A stretch of 35,602 bases of DNA from a virus. The stretch covers positions 1-35,602 of the IMG/VR virus record IMGVR_UViG_3300005537_000046, one strand, 5' to 3'. Within the stretch, counting starts at the first letter, position 1. The number at the start of each line of letters is the position of its first letter. Below, in pieces: positions 12,688 to 20,338 of the stretch. Made by a program: the position numbers and the translations under genes. A model generated the notes under the pieces. It saw nothing but the letters and a program-made list of their open reading frames with translations, had not been told where the DNA came from and did not search any database.

Positions 12688-12792
12688 ATGGTTTCATGGT
12701 GGGTTGCGGAAATCGCTTGCATCCTTTGCACCGCTTTCGGCGTCCTGATCGGATGGAGTATTGCCCATCCACGGGTCAATCGGAACGCTTGA
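12688..12792 (+). CDS. 34-residue membrane peptide
   Basis: MVSWWVAEIACILCTAFGVL followed by IGWSIAHPRVNRNA: one hydrophobic segment of about 20 residues, then a short basic tail. It sits alone between the regulator and the coiled-coil gene, with no strong ribosome binding site. Such peptides may act in lysis (holin-like or spanin-like) or in membrane regulation; no holin feature beyond the single span can be shown. Confidence 0.5.
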   Translation: MVSWWVAEIACILCTAFGVLIGWSIAHPRVNRNA

Positions 12793-12826
12793 TATCCCCC
12801 CCAAACAGGCGTAAACCCATAACGCG

Positions 12827-13144
12827 ATGGGCTTCAATCCGTTCGGCTGGCTCCGCCGTGATCTGGCGGCAATCCGAGACACACAAGGATCTATCATGGC
12901 CGCAATCGACGATCTCAACGCCGCCGTAACTGCCCTCCAGGCCGAGGTAGCCGCCATCGGCACCCAAATGGATACGCTCTTAGCGGATCTCAACGCGGCC
13001 ATCGCCACAAACAACAGCCCTGCCATCGAGGCAGCCGTGACGGCACTCAATGCGCAGACCGCCGCGCTTCAAGCGGCCGCTCAGCGCGATATGCCTCCCG
13101 TAACACCAGGCACTATAACGACAACCGGCACCGTCACGCCGTAA
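12827..13144 (+). CDS. Coiled-coil phage protein (105 aa)
   Basis: A 105-residue protein made of Ala-rich heptads (residues about 25-85, for example AVTALQAEVAAIGTQMDTLL and AAVTALNAQTAALQAAAQRD), so probably a trimeric or dimeric coiled coil. It ends in a Pro/Thr-rich tail (PPVTPGTITTTGTVTP). Related Ala-rich coiled-coil proteins occur beside phage terminase genes and in fibre stalks. A start at MAAIDDLN (residue 24) is also reasonable. Its role could be structural; that is inferred from shape only. Confidence 0.65.
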   Translation: MGFNPFGWLRRDLAAIRDTQGSIMAAIDDLNAAVTALQAEVAAIGTQMDTLLADLNAAIATNNSPAIEAAVTALNAQTAALQAAAQRDMPPVTPGTITTTGTVTP

Positions 13145-13172
13145 CGCGGGCAAGGCATCAGCCGACCAGCCC

Positions 13173-13919
13173 ATGATCGGGCGCCCATCATTATATCGAG
13201 CGGAGTATCATCCCGAGAAAGCCGAGAAGCTCGCGCTCCTTATGGCTACGGATGCCGAGATCGCTGATTTCTTTGGCATCACGCGAGAGACGCTCTATGC
13301 GTGGAAGGCTGAATTCCCTGCGTTTTCTGACGCCATTAAGCGCGGCGGTATTCAAGCTGATGCTGAAGTGGCCTCGAAACTCAAGTGGCGCGCCCTCGGT
13401 TACAGCCACGAAGCGGTCAAGATTTTTATGCCTGCGGGGGCGAAGGAACCGATACACGCGCCCTATGTGGAGCACTATCCGCCAGACACGAATGCGGCGA
13501 GCTTATGGCTGCGCAACCGGCAACGCGGGCGCTGGCGCGATCAGCAGGATCACGAACATCGGCATGTTGTAGACGCAGCCACGATGCCGTATGAGGAGCT
13601 TCTCGCGTTGGCGCAAGCGGCGCCTCTCACGATCGAGCATGAGGCTCACTCCGAGAATGAAATGACGCCTCCAAAATGCGCGACGTGCGGTAAGGCTGAG
13701 TGGGGGCATACCTGCGCTAAGGCTACCATAACTGTGCGCGCGGGTCGCATTCCTCGGCGCTCCAAGCCAAAGCCAAAGCCAAAGCGTAACGCCGTTACGG
13801 TGCCTCCCGCTCCGGAGCCAAGCATAACGCCTACCGTAACGCGGAGCGCTGCGGCGGAGCGGCAATGGCGCTATCGGCAGCGGCAGCGGCAGCGTAAGCG
13901 GGAAGCCAATGGGAAGTAG
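13173..13919 (+). CDS. terS: Terminase small subunit
   Basis: A 248-residue protein that recognises phage DNA for packaging. Residues about 28-60 contain a helix-turn-helix (TDAEIADFFGITRETLYAWK), followed by FPAFSDAIKRGG, the usual form in small terminases. Residues 60-140 hold the oligomerisation region (WLRNRQRGRWRD). The C-terminal 90 residues are unusual: a CxxC...C patch (CATCGKAEWGHTC), a KPKPKPKR run and a final RQRQRQRKRE, all strongly basic, which may add DNA or terminase-large contacts. It is directly upstream of the large subunit. The 113 bases between them contain only short hydrophobic frames (for example MASVAVPAYFASFLFRFGYW ending at 14032), none convincing. Confidence 0.85.
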   Translation: MIGRPSLYRAEYHPEKAEKLALLMATDAEIADFFGITRETLYAWKAEFPAFSDAIKRGGIQADAEVASKLKWRALGYSHEAVKIFMPAGAKEPIHAPYVEHYPPDTNAASLWLRNRQRGRWRDQQDHEHRHVVDAATMPYEELLALAQAAPLTIEHEAHSENEMTPPKCATCGKAEWGHTCAKATITVRAGRIPRRSKPKPKPKRNAVTVPPAPEPSITPTVTRSAAAERQWRYRQRQRQRKREANGK

Positions 13920-14032
13920 CGGCGGAAGGGGGGCTGTTTATCTATGGTTGGCCTGCGTGGTATGGGGGTATGGCGAGCGTCGCGGTGCCGGCTTATTTCG
14001 CCTCGTTTCTGTTCCGGTTTGGTTATTGGTAG

Positions 14033-15520
14033 ATGCTAACCCCTCAACAGGCCGCCGCAGAGCTAATCCTGCGGATTGACGCGCGTAACTCGCTGGCGAA
14101 GTGCATTGCTGTTCTGCAGCCCGATACGGTGCCGGCGCGGCATCATCGGTTGCTGCTCGATAAGCTGGAAGCGGTTGAACGGGGCGAGATACCTCGGCTG
14201 ATGATCATGATGCCACCAGGCTCAGCGAAGAGCACATATGCGAGCATCCTGTTCCCGCCCTGGTATCTGGGGCGCAACCCTCAAAAGAGCATCATAGGAG
14301 CCAGCCATGCGGGAGATCTCGCCGAGCGATTTGGACGCCGCGTGCGAAACCTTGTTGGATCATCTGAGTTCCGGCGCGTGTTCGGCTTTGGACTCTCGGG
14401 AGATAATGCTGCTGCGGGCCGCTGGGAAACTGAGCGCGGTGGCGAGTATTACGCTGTCGGCGTCGATGCATCGGTTACTGGACGACGAGCCGATCTAGGC
14501 ATTCTCGACGATCCAATCAAGGGACGAGCAGAGGCGGATAGCCCCGGAATCCGGCAAAGGACATGGGATTGGTACAAATCGGACTTCTGGCCGCGTCTAA
14601 AGCCTGGCGGCGCCGTGGTACTTATATTGACACGGTGGCACGAGGATGACCTGGCTGGGCGTTTGCTGGCCGAGCAAGCCCAGGGCGGCGAGCATTGGGA
14701 AGTGCTATCCCTCCCAGCTGAGGCTAAAGCTAATGATCCCCTCGGACGCGCTCCGGGCGAGATGCTGTGGCCGGAATGGTTTACGTCCGCGATGTTCGCC
14801 GAGGCCAAGCGTGATGTGCGCAACTGGTCGGCCTTGTATCAGCAGGAGCCCGTGCCGGAGAGTGGCGACTATTTCAAGGAGGAATGGATACGCTGGTACG
14901 ATCGGATGCCGGACATTCGTACGTTACGGTGTTACGGTGCGAGCGACTATGCCGTAACGGATGACGGGGGGGATTTCACTGTTCACGGGGTAATCGGGGT
15001 TGACCCAGACGACAATATATACGTGCTGGATTGGTGGCGCGACCAGGCTGCCTCGGATGTCTGGGTCGATGTTTTCCTGGACATGATGGCGAAGTGGCAT
15101 CCGTTGGTGTGGGCTGAAGAGCAGGGGCAGATCCTACGGAGCCTCGGTCCGTTCATCGTCAAACGGCAGATGGAGCGGCGCATATACGGCTATCGGAGGG
15201 CATTTGTGTCGTCACGGGACAAGCCGACGCGAGCGCAGGCGATCCGTGGTAGGATGGCGATGGGGAAGGTCTATTTCCCCAAGCTGGCGTTATGGTCAAC
15301 GGATCTCGTTACGGAGATGTTACGGTTCCCGGCTGGGCGTAACGATGATCAGGTTGACGTAATGAGTCTGTTTGGGCGTATGCTGAGCACTCTTGAGGCT
15401 GGGGATGAGTTCAAGCCCGAGCCGGTGGAGATCCGGGGTATAACGGAGATGACGTTCGGGGAGTTGGAAAAGTGGCAACGCGAGAAGTTGGGACGGAGCA
15501 GCCGCCCGGCGAGAATATGA
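14033..15520 (+). CDS. terL: Terminase large subunit
   Basis: A 495-residue ATP-driven DNA packaging motor with nuclease. Walker A is PPGSAKST at residues 61-68 (Ala in place of the usual Gly before Lys, as in this branch), and Walker B is ILDD at 157-160. The coupling region contains LILTRWHEDD (198-206). The RNase H-like nuclease domain begins near 300 with the metal-binding Asp 305 in GASDYAVTDD, and its last acidic cluster is NDDQVD at 437-442. Length and domain order are normal. The protein would cut and translocate concatemeric DNA into the head through the portal encoded downstream. Its end overlaps the next small gene by ATGA. Confidence 0.93.
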   Translation: MLTPQQAAAELILRIDARNSLAKCIAVLQPDTVPARHHRLLLDKLEAVERGEIPRLMIMMPPGSAKSTYASILFPPWYLGRNPQKSIIGASHAGDLAERFGRRVRNLVGSSEFRRVFGFGLSGDNAAAGRWETERGGEYYAVGVDASVTGRRADLGILDDPIKGRAEADSPGIRQRTWDWYKSDFWPRLKPGGAVVLILTRWHEDDLAGRLLAEQAQGGEHWEVLSLPAEAKANDPLGRAPGEMLWPEWFTSAMFAEAKRDVRNWSALYQQEPVPESGDYFKEEWIRWYDRMPDIRTLRCYGASDYAVTDDGGDFTVHGVIGVDPDDNIYVLDWWRDQAASDVWVDVFLDMMAKWHPLVWAEEQGQILRSLGPFIVKRQMERRIYGYRRAFVSSRDKPTRAQAIRGRMAMGKVYFPKLALWSTDLVTEMLRFPAGRNDDQVDVMSLFGRMLSTLEAGDEFKPEPVEIRGITEMTFGELEKWQREKLGRSSRPARI

Positions 15521-15694
15521 GGTGGTTCCGAGAGCGGTTGCGCGAGCCCTCGACGTGGGGGTGCGCCGGCGTTATGTTTTGCGATGGGATTTTTCCTGAT
15601 GACGGACGTGGGATGGTGGCGCGACTTTATCTATCTGGGCGCGCTGTTCGCGGTAGTGCAGGCGGTGCGTAAGGAGCGGGGATCGGGGCATTGA
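15517..15694 (+). pseudogene. Small membrane protein gene with frameshift at a G5 run
   Basis: The frame starting at 15517 (ATGA overlap with terL) gives MRWFRERLREPSTW and then turns into an unlikely polar sequence ending at 15672. One base out of frame, from the G5 run at 15557-15561 onward, the reading is APALCFAMGFFLMTDVGWWR and DFIYLGALFAVVQAVRKERG, ending with TGA at 15692-15694. Joined, the two parts give a 58-residue protein with a basic N-terminus and two hydrophobic segments, much more like a real small membrane protein. Either one G is extra (a mutation or sequencing error) or a shift is used on purpose. Confidence 0.6.
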
Positions 15695-15783
15695 ATGACC
15701 CCGGTGTACTCAGGGGATGGCTGCCGCTGATCGGGTTGGGCGTGCTGATGGCTGTTTGGGGGGTTTTGTGGTTGTGGCAATGA
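15691..15783 (+). CDS. 30-residue membrane peptide (TTG start)
   Basis: Starting at TTG 15691, which overlaps the stop of the previous restored frame, the peptide is (M)NDPGVLRGWLPLIGLGVLM plus AVWGVLWLWQ, one membrane span of about 20 residues. Its stop overlaps the next ATG (ATGA at 15780-15783). It follows another small membrane gene, so the two may form a pair; a lysis or membrane-sensing role is possible but not shown. Confidence 0.5.
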   Translation: MNDPGVLRGWLPLIGLGVLMAVWGVLWLWQ

Positions 15784-15965
15784 AGTCGGGCGAGTCTCAG
15801 CGTAGCGTCATGGCCCGCAACTATCGGGAGTGGCGCTCTTTGGGCCCGACGGATGCGGAGATGGCGCGGAATATCTATTTGAGGCTCCGGCCAGTGATGA
15901 AGGTGATAACGGGGCGGGGATATGTGCCTGAGCGTGAACCGAGGATAACGCGCCGCTATGGCTGA
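15780..15965 (+). CDS. Hypothetical basic protein (61 aa)
   Basis: A 61-residue protein starting MKSGESQRSVMARNYREWRS with ATGA coupling to the membrane peptide. The middle (GPTDAEMARNIYLRLRPVMK) is helical, and the end is basic (REPRITRRYG). It lies between terminase and portal, where phages often encode small packaging or connector-related proteins. Function unknown. Confidence 0.6.
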   Translation: MKSGESQRSVMARNYREWRSLGPTDAEMARNIYLRLRPVMKVITGRGYVPEREPRITRRYG

Positions 15966-16056
15966 CCTAGAATTAGAACTTCTTCGTGCTCGTCGCCGCA
16001 AAGCGAACGAGCTTTGGCGCGGCGATAATCTACAAAAATTTACGATGGTGCTATAA
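15958..16056 (+). CDS. 32-residue basic helical peptide
   Basis: MADLELELLRARRRKANELW followed by RGDNLQKFTMVL. It overlaps the previous gene by 8 bases, and its stop is directly followed by the portal ATG. A charged amphipathic helix of this kind, one gene before the portal, recurs in similar phages. The role is unknown. Confidence 0.55.
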   Translation: MADLELELLRARRRKANELWRGDNLQKFTMVL

Positions 16057-17772
16057 ATGGCCGATTTCTCTGGCTATATGACGCCATTGGAGAGTCGCGA
16101 CGATGCGGGCGACGATCCGGGGAGTGTGTGTAGGTTTTGGTTGCAGCAATTGAAGCTGGCGGAACGGGAAGATCGCCGGTGGGTGAAGACTGGCCGGTTG
16201 ATCGTAAAGCGCTATAGGGATGAGCGGCGCGAGACGCAGATGCGGAATAGCGCGAAGTTCAACATCCTATGGTCGAATGTCGAGACGCTGAAGCCGATTC
16301 TCTATGGGCGGACGCCAAAGCCGGATGTTCAGCCCCGGCACAAGAACGACGATTTGGTCGCTTCTCTGGGAGCGGACATTCTGGAGCGAGCGCTGGGGTA
16401 TGAGGATGACCTTGACGAGTTCAGCGAGGTCATGGAGCGGGTTGTGGAGGATCGGCTGTTGCCGGGGAGGGGCGTGGCGCGGGTTTTCTATGAGCCTAAA
16501 TATGGTGAACCGGAGGAGGATCCCGACGGGATACCGGATGAGGATGGGAAGCTGCCGACATTTCGGCCGGTGGAGAACGAGCGGGCTCCGGTGCGCTATG
16601 TGTTCTGGGAGGATTACAGGCAATCTCCGGCGCGGGTCGAGCATGATGTGTGGTGGCAAGCGTTCCGGTCTTATCAGACCAGGGATGAGCTTATAGCGAG
16701 ATTCGGGAAAAAGATCGGGTCGCAGGTCACGCTTGATTACACGCCCAAGGGATTGGAGGAAGATGGGGAGAAAGGACCGCAGGCTGATGCGTTCAAGAAG
16801 GCGCAGGTTTGGGAGATTTGGGATAAGGAGAAGAAGCGGGTTGTCTGGGTTGCGCCCTCATGGACGGATGGCCCATTAGATACGAAGCGCGATCCGCTGG
16901 AATTGGCTGGGTTCTTCCCGGCTCCAAGGCCGCTCAGCGCGACGATGACGAATGAGACGCTCGTGCCGGTGGCGGACTTCTCGGAGTACCAGGATCAAGC
17001 AATCGAGTTGGACATTCTGACAGGGCGCATCGACAAACTGACGAGCGCCTTGAAGGTGGTGGGATTGTATGCGGGGGAGGACAAGGCGTCGATCTCGCAG
17101 ATGTTCGACGATCAGGGCGCCGAGAATCGGCTGATTCCGGTCGAGAATTGGGCGCTCTTCATGGAAAAGGGAGGCTTGCAGAACGCGATTGTCTGGGCGC
17201 CGATGGAGCAGATCGCGAAGGTGTTGATACAGCTCTATGATGCTCGGGATCGGGTGAAGCGGACGCTTTATGAGATTACGGGCATGGCGGACATTCTCCG
17301 GGGTGAGACGAATCCGAATGAGACGCTTGGGGCGCAGCAATTGAAGGCGCAGTTTGCTACAAGGCGGATCACAAAGGCGCAGAAGGAAGTGGCACGATTT
17401 GCGCGGGATTTGATGCGTCTCCGTGGTTTTGTGATGGCAAAGCACTTTTCGCCGCAGACCTTGATGCAGATGACTGGGTTGCCCAATCCGTTGCCGGCGA
17501 TGCCGCCGATGCCGCCGGTGATGGTGCCGCGCCCGCCAATGCCTGCGCCACAGCCTGGACAGGCTCCCATACCGCAAGCTAATCTGATGATGGGTCATAA
17601 TGGTGGCCCTCCGATGTCGCCGCCGGGGGCGGTCCCCCCTCCGGCTGGTGCGCCGGGCGCGGGGGCGCAGGGGGCGCCTCCGCCGCCCGTGCCTGGGGCG
17701 AGGTTGGCGCCGGATGGGCGGCATTATGTGCCTGACCCGCAGCGTCCGGGCAAATTCCTGTTAGTGGCATGA
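16057..17772 (+). CDS. Portal protein, N-terminal and central part
   Basis: A 571-residue protein that forms the DNA entry ring in the head. Signature stretches are MRNSAKFNILWSNVETLKP followed by ILYGRTPKPDVQPRHK (about 65-98), VVEDRLLPGRGVARVFYEP (about 131-149) and the long helical clip/stem region RVKRTLYEITGMADILRGET (about 398-417). After about residue 480 the chain becomes Pro/Met/Gly-rich and ends GRHYVPDPQRPGKFLLV. Related portals continue into a further domain that here is encoded separately at 18163-18945. It starts right after the upstream TAA, and its stop overlaps the next gene by ATGA. Confidence 0.88.
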   Translation: MADFSGYMTPLESRDDAGDDPGSVCRFWLQQLKLAEREDRRWVKTGRLIVKRYRDERRETQMRNSAKFNILWSNVETLKPILYGRTPKPDVQPRHKNDDLVASLGADILERALGYEDDLDEFSEVMERVVEDRLLPGRGVARVFYEPKYGEPEEDPDGIPDEDGKLPTFRPVENERAPVRYVFWEDYRQSPARVEHDVWWQAFRSYQTRDELIARFGKKIGSQVTLDYTPKGLEEDGEKGPQADAFKKAQVWEIWDKEKKRVVWVAPSWTDGPLDTKRDPLELAGFFPAPRPLSATMTNETLVPVADFSEYQDQAIELDILTGRIDKLTSALKVVGLYAGEDKASISQMFDDQGAENRLIPVENWALFMEKGGLQNAIVWAPMEQIAKVLIQLYDARDRVKRTLYEITGMADILRGETNPNETLGAQQLKAQFATRRITKAQKEVARFARDLMRLRGFVMAKHFSPQTLMQMTGLPNPLPAMPPMPPVMVPRPPMPAPQPGQAPIPQANLMMGHNGGPPMSPPGAVPPPAGAPGAGAQGAPPPPVPGARLAPDGRHYVPDPQRPGKFLLVA

Positions 17773-17951
17773 AATTGATTCCGGTCGATTACGATCCGTT
17801 CACGCAACCGCAGCTTCGGCCGGTTGAACACAATCCGTTTGAATACGTCGAACCGCCCGCATCATATCCGCCGGAACAGTATATCGAGCCTCCGGCTGCT
17901 CGGTTGGTGCCGGTCGATCACGATCCATTTGACCCGGAGGTGACGCAATGA
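17769..17951 (+). CDS. Small repeat protein with PV(D/E)xxPF motifs
   Basis: A 60-residue protein made of three copies of a short motif: LIPVDYDPF, LRPVEHNPF and LVPVDHDPF, with Pro/Tyr-rich linkers (PPASYPPEQYIEPP). It is probably disordered with repeated docking peptides. It is coupled to the portal gene by ATGA and to the next gene by the same overlap. Similar DYDPF-containing proteins sit near the packaging genes of other alphaproteobacterial phages. The repeat suggests multivalent binding to a ring or shell protein, which is inference. Confidence 0.65.
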   Translation: MKLIPVDYDPFTQPQLRPVEHNPFEYVEPPASYPPEQYIEPPAARLVPVDHDPFDPEVTQ

Positions 17952-18166
17952 AGGGTTATCCGTCAGTCAAGTCAGCCCGGAAAGCGCGTGAGAAGGCATG
18001 TAAATATGCAGCTATCGTCCTTTCAACTCGGAAAGATGCGGAATCGCTCGCCCCGCTCGCGTTCTCGCTGGCGGTATTTTTTGAGAGTTACATTGCGGGC
18101 GGAAGCGAAGCGACGGTTAAAGAGTTTGGGCCGAAAAAGCCTGCGCGGCTGAAGGTAGCGAAATGA
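17948..18166 (+). CDS. Hypothetical basic protein (72 aa)
   Basis: A 72-residue Lys/Ala-rich protein. It begins MKGYPSVKSARKAREKACKY, followed by a more hydrophobic helical stretch (ESLAPLAFSLAVFFESYIAG) and a basic tail (FGPKKPARLKVAK). It overlaps both neighbours by ATGA. It lies between the two portal parts, so it may be part of the same assembly. There is no recognisable family. Confidence 0.55.
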   Translation: MKGYPSVKSARKAREKACKYAAIVLSTRKDAESLAPLAFSLAVFFESYIAGGSEATVKEFGPKKPARLKVAK

Positions 18167-18945
18167 GCGACCTGCCAGGTGCAATGCCGCCGCGCCCGAT
18201 GCCTCCGGGATCGAACGTCATGCCATTTCCGGGCATGATGCCGCAGCAGCAGCCTCAGATGATGCTCAACCCCGCATTCCAGCAATGGATGCAGCTAAAG
18301 CAGGCGTGGGACGCCGAAACACAGCGGAGGCAGAAACAATTTGAAGATGCGTGTGCGCTGATCCGGTCGGACGCGGCGAAGTCGTACAAGATCGACATCG
18401 AGGCGGATTCGACGGTTGCGGCGGATGAGCAGGCTGAAAAGGAGGCGCGAACGGAGTTCCTGAAGGCAATCGTGCCGTTCATGGAGGTCATGGTTCCGCA
18501 GATGCAGCAGAATCCGGCGATTGCGCCCTTGGCTGCGGAGATGATCAAGTTCGCCTTCAATGCGTTCCCGGCTTCAAGGCAATTGGAGGATGCGCTGGAA
18601 ACCGCGTTGCAGAAGATGCAGCAGATGCCGCCTCAGCCGCCTCCGCAGGCTCAGCATGGCAAATCGCCCATGGAGTTGCAGCTTCAGGCTCAGGAAGCAC
18701 AGGGCAAGCAGCAGACCGAGATGGCGACGACGCAGATCAAGGCGCAGACCGATCAGCAGAATCTTGCAGTAAAGCAGCAGCAGATCGCGGCTGAGGCTCA
18801 AATCGAGCGTGAGCGCATGGCGATGGCGCAGCAGAGGGATGCGGCAGATTTCTCGATGAAGGGCCGGGAGATGGAGGGGCGCGAACAGCTTGAGGCGGCG
18901 CGGATACAGCGGTTGGATTCGATGAACACGCGGGGGCTGGTGTGA
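18163..18945 (+). CDS. Probable portal C-terminal segment encoded as a separate protein
   Basis: A 260-residue protein. Residues about 60-145 match the region that follows the central domain in single-chain portals of this lineage: CALIRSDAAKSYKIDIEADS, then VAADEQAEKEARTEFLKAI, VPFMEVMVPQMQQNPAIAPL and MIKFAFNAFPASRQLEDALE. It is flanked by a Met/Gln/Pro-rich N-terminus (GMMPQQQPQMMLNPAFQQWM) and a Gln-rich coiled-coil tail (QQIAAEAQIERERMAMAQQR). It could also be regarded as an independent portal-associated protein. The link to the portal is from memory of related proteins. Its end overlaps the next gene by GTGA. Confidence 0.65.
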   Translation: MSDLPGAMPPRPMPPGSNVMPFPGMMPQQQPQMMLNPAFQQWMQLKQAWDAETQRRQKQFEDACALIRSDAAKSYKIDIEADSTVAADEQAEKEARTEFLKAIVPFMEVMVPQMQQNPAIAPLAAEMIKFAFNAFPASRQLEDALETALQKMQQMPPQPPPQAQHGKSPMELQLQAQEAQGKQQTEMATTQIKAQTDQQNLAVKQQQIAAEAQIERERMAMAQQRDAADFSMKGREMEGREQLEAARIQRLDSMNTRGLV

Positions 18946-19148
18946 GCGACGACGGATTGCGGATGGCGTGGAAGGATGTGGCGCTGATCACAATTCGCAA
19001 TCGGCGCAGCAAGAATCCCGACTTGATGATCGATTATGACGAATTGGAATTGGCGAGTCGATGCGCAGACGCAGCGATGGAGGCGCTCGCCGAAAAGCAG
19101 TCTGTCTCGGATGCGATCCTCGCGGTTCTGAAGGTAAGCGGGTTATGA
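18942..19148 (+). CDS. Hypothetical protein (68 aa)
   Basis: A 68-residue protein from GTG 18942 (GTGA overlap). The segment LMIDYDELELASRCADAAME with ALAEKQSVSDAILAVL is helical and acidic. No known family. The next gene starts with an ATGA overlap at 19145. Confidence 0.55.
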   Translation: MSDDGLRMAWKDVALITIRNRRSKNPDLMIDYDELELASRCADAAMEALAEKQSVSDAILAVLKVSGL

Positions 19149-19507
19149 GCCGGCGCCGTTTCGTATTCCGCAAGACAGGTGATGGGGAGTATCGCATGGT
19201 CGAGCTTGATCTCGATGCTCCTCTGCCACCGCGCGTTACGCCTTATGTGGTGAGGGACATTCAGCCGTATCATTCGGTCCTGACACGAGAGGTAATAGGC
19301 AGCCGTTCGGAGCACCGGGCGCATCTTCGCCAGCATGGGGTGGTCGAGATGGGCAACGAAATGCCGCGTCCGTCGCGGGAACCCCTCCCCTCGGTGCGAG
19401 ATGATGTGGAGTTCGCATTGCAGGCATCGCCCGAGCGGCGTGCGGAGGCGATGAAGGCCGAGGAGCGGGCTACGGATGCGCTCCCGATCACGAGGATTTT
19501 GCCATGA
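19145..19507 (+). CDS. Conserved phage head-region protein (120 aa)
   Basis: A 120-residue protein beginning MSRRRFVFRKTGDGEYRMVE. The middle contains VVRDIQPYHSVLTREVIGSR and SEHRAHLRQHGVVEMGNEMP, a pattern (a SxHRxHLRxHGxxExGNE segment) I recognise from a common family located between portal and capsid genes, role unknown. The start at 19145 is set by ATGA coupling; a longer frame from 19061 overlaps the previous gene. The C-terminus is helical and charged. Confidence 0.65.
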   Translation: MSRRRFVFRKTGDGEYRMVELDLDAPLPPRVTPYVVRDIQPYHSVLTREVIGSRSEHRAHLRQHGVVEMGNEMPRPSREPLPSVRDDVEFALQASPERRAEAMKAEERATDALPITRILP

Positions 19508-19614
19508 GAGTCATCCCGTATGATGGCCCGATTGGAAGCGGTGCACTTCAGGTCCGTTGCGGATCGGTAAAGATTGGCCGGGCAGGCGATATTTTGGGGA
19601 GGACTTCAAAATGA
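19504..19614 (+). CDS. Hypothetical peptide (36 aa)
   Basis: MRVIPYDGPIGSGALQVRCG followed by SVKIGRAGDILGRTSK. It is coupled by ATGA on both sides (19504-19507 and 19611-19614), so it is probably translated; its GGGGAGG near 19596-19602 also provides a ribosome binding site for the next gene. Function unknown. Confidence 0.5.
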   Translation: MRVIPYDGPIGSGALQVRCGSVKIGRAGDILGRTSK

Positions 19615-20015
19615 AGCTCGTTTCGATGAAGCGGACGAAGGCCGAGAAGGCTACTCGTGAGAAGGATTGGAAATCCGCTCCTTCGATGGGTGCGGACGAT
19701 TACCATCATGGGCTCAGGGTAAGCCTAGACCATGACGGCATGAACAAGATCGGCATGAAGGAGACGCCGAGCGTCGGGGATGAATACCGTATCGAGGCGC
19801 ATGGCCGTGTCGTGAGCGCGCGGGACGAGTCTCGGGAGGGGCGCAGCGCGCCGGATCGGAACATCGAGATTCTGCTCCATCGCATGGGCGCGGAGCCTAA
19901 GTCGGATTCCGACGACGGCAAATCGCTGAAAGAGGATGTACGCGAGGCGGCGGACTCCGTGGATGCGGGCACACCGAAGGATAGGCCGGTAAATCGGGGC
20001 GGTGTGCGGGGATGA
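19611..20015 (+). CDS. Capsid staple-like protein
   Basis: A 134-residue protein: MKLVSMKRTKAEKATREKDW, then YHHGLRVSLDHDGMNKIGM, VGDEYRIEAHGRVVSARDES and NIEILLHRMGAEPK. This basic start plus beta-sandwich layout matches small capsid-binding proteins annotated as capsid staple proteins in podovirus-like phages, which bridge capsomers. The C-terminal 35 residues are Asp/Lys-rich and probably flexible. The place, between portal and scaffold/capsid genes, fits. Assignment is by recollection of the family and needs confirmation. Confidence 0.6.
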   Translation: MKLVSMKRTKAEKATREKDWKSAPSMGADDYHHGLRVSLDHDGMNKIGMKETPSVGDEYRIEAHGRVVSARDESREGRSAPDRNIEILLHRMGAEPKSDSDDGKSLKEDVREAADSVDAGTPKDRPVNRGGVRG

Positions 20016-20224
20016 TCAGCCGTGAGACCCTCCGCTCGGCTTTGGATCGGTCTGTCGCTGCCTCTGATGCGAAGGTATCGAAGGAATCGGTTTCCTATGA
20101 GCATCCTGCCGCTAAGGCCGCGCATTGCGCCCTTTGCCGGCATTGGGAAGCGCCTCGCGCGTGTAAGGTTGTGAAGGGCGTTATCCGGCCCGAGGATTGG
20201 TGCGAACGATTTAGGAAGGCGTAG
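20012..20224 (+). CDS. Small four-cysteine protein, iron-sulfur or zinc type
   Basis: A 70-residue protein with the pattern CALCRHW, then ACKVVKGVIRPEDWCERF: four cysteines spaced like those of small high-potential iron-sulfur-like or zinc proteins that recur in phage head regions. The first 35 residues are polar. It overlaps the staple-like gene by ATGA and is the last gene before a 199-base gap. Metal type and role cannot be told from sequence. Confidence 0.6.
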   Translation: MISRETLRSALDRSVAASDAKVSKESVSYEHPAAKAAHCALCRHWEAPRACKVVKGVIRPEDWCERFRKA

Positions 20225-20338
20225 GTCGGGGAAGCTCGTATGGTTTGGATACTAACCCGCGCGTGGTCAGCTAGCCTCTCCGATACGGTATGCGCACTCC
20301 CCAAGCGTAGATCATACTTTTCCCGTGTTTACCATCGG

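Noticed and set aside
13909-14032. Short hydrophobic frames between terminase subunits as membrane genes
   Set aside because: Two frames compete, neither has a ribosome binding site or coupled start, and both end or run into the large terminase start; kept only as a remark.
16267-16659. Minus-strand and alternative frames across the portal gene (also 16876-17724)
   Set aside because: Antisense to a well-supported portal gene, Arg/His-rich composition typical of mirror frames, no start signals.
17369-17770. Alternative frames in the Pro-rich end of the portal
   Set aside because: Repetitive GC-rich codons give open frames on every strand; only the portal frame is continuous with conserved sequence.
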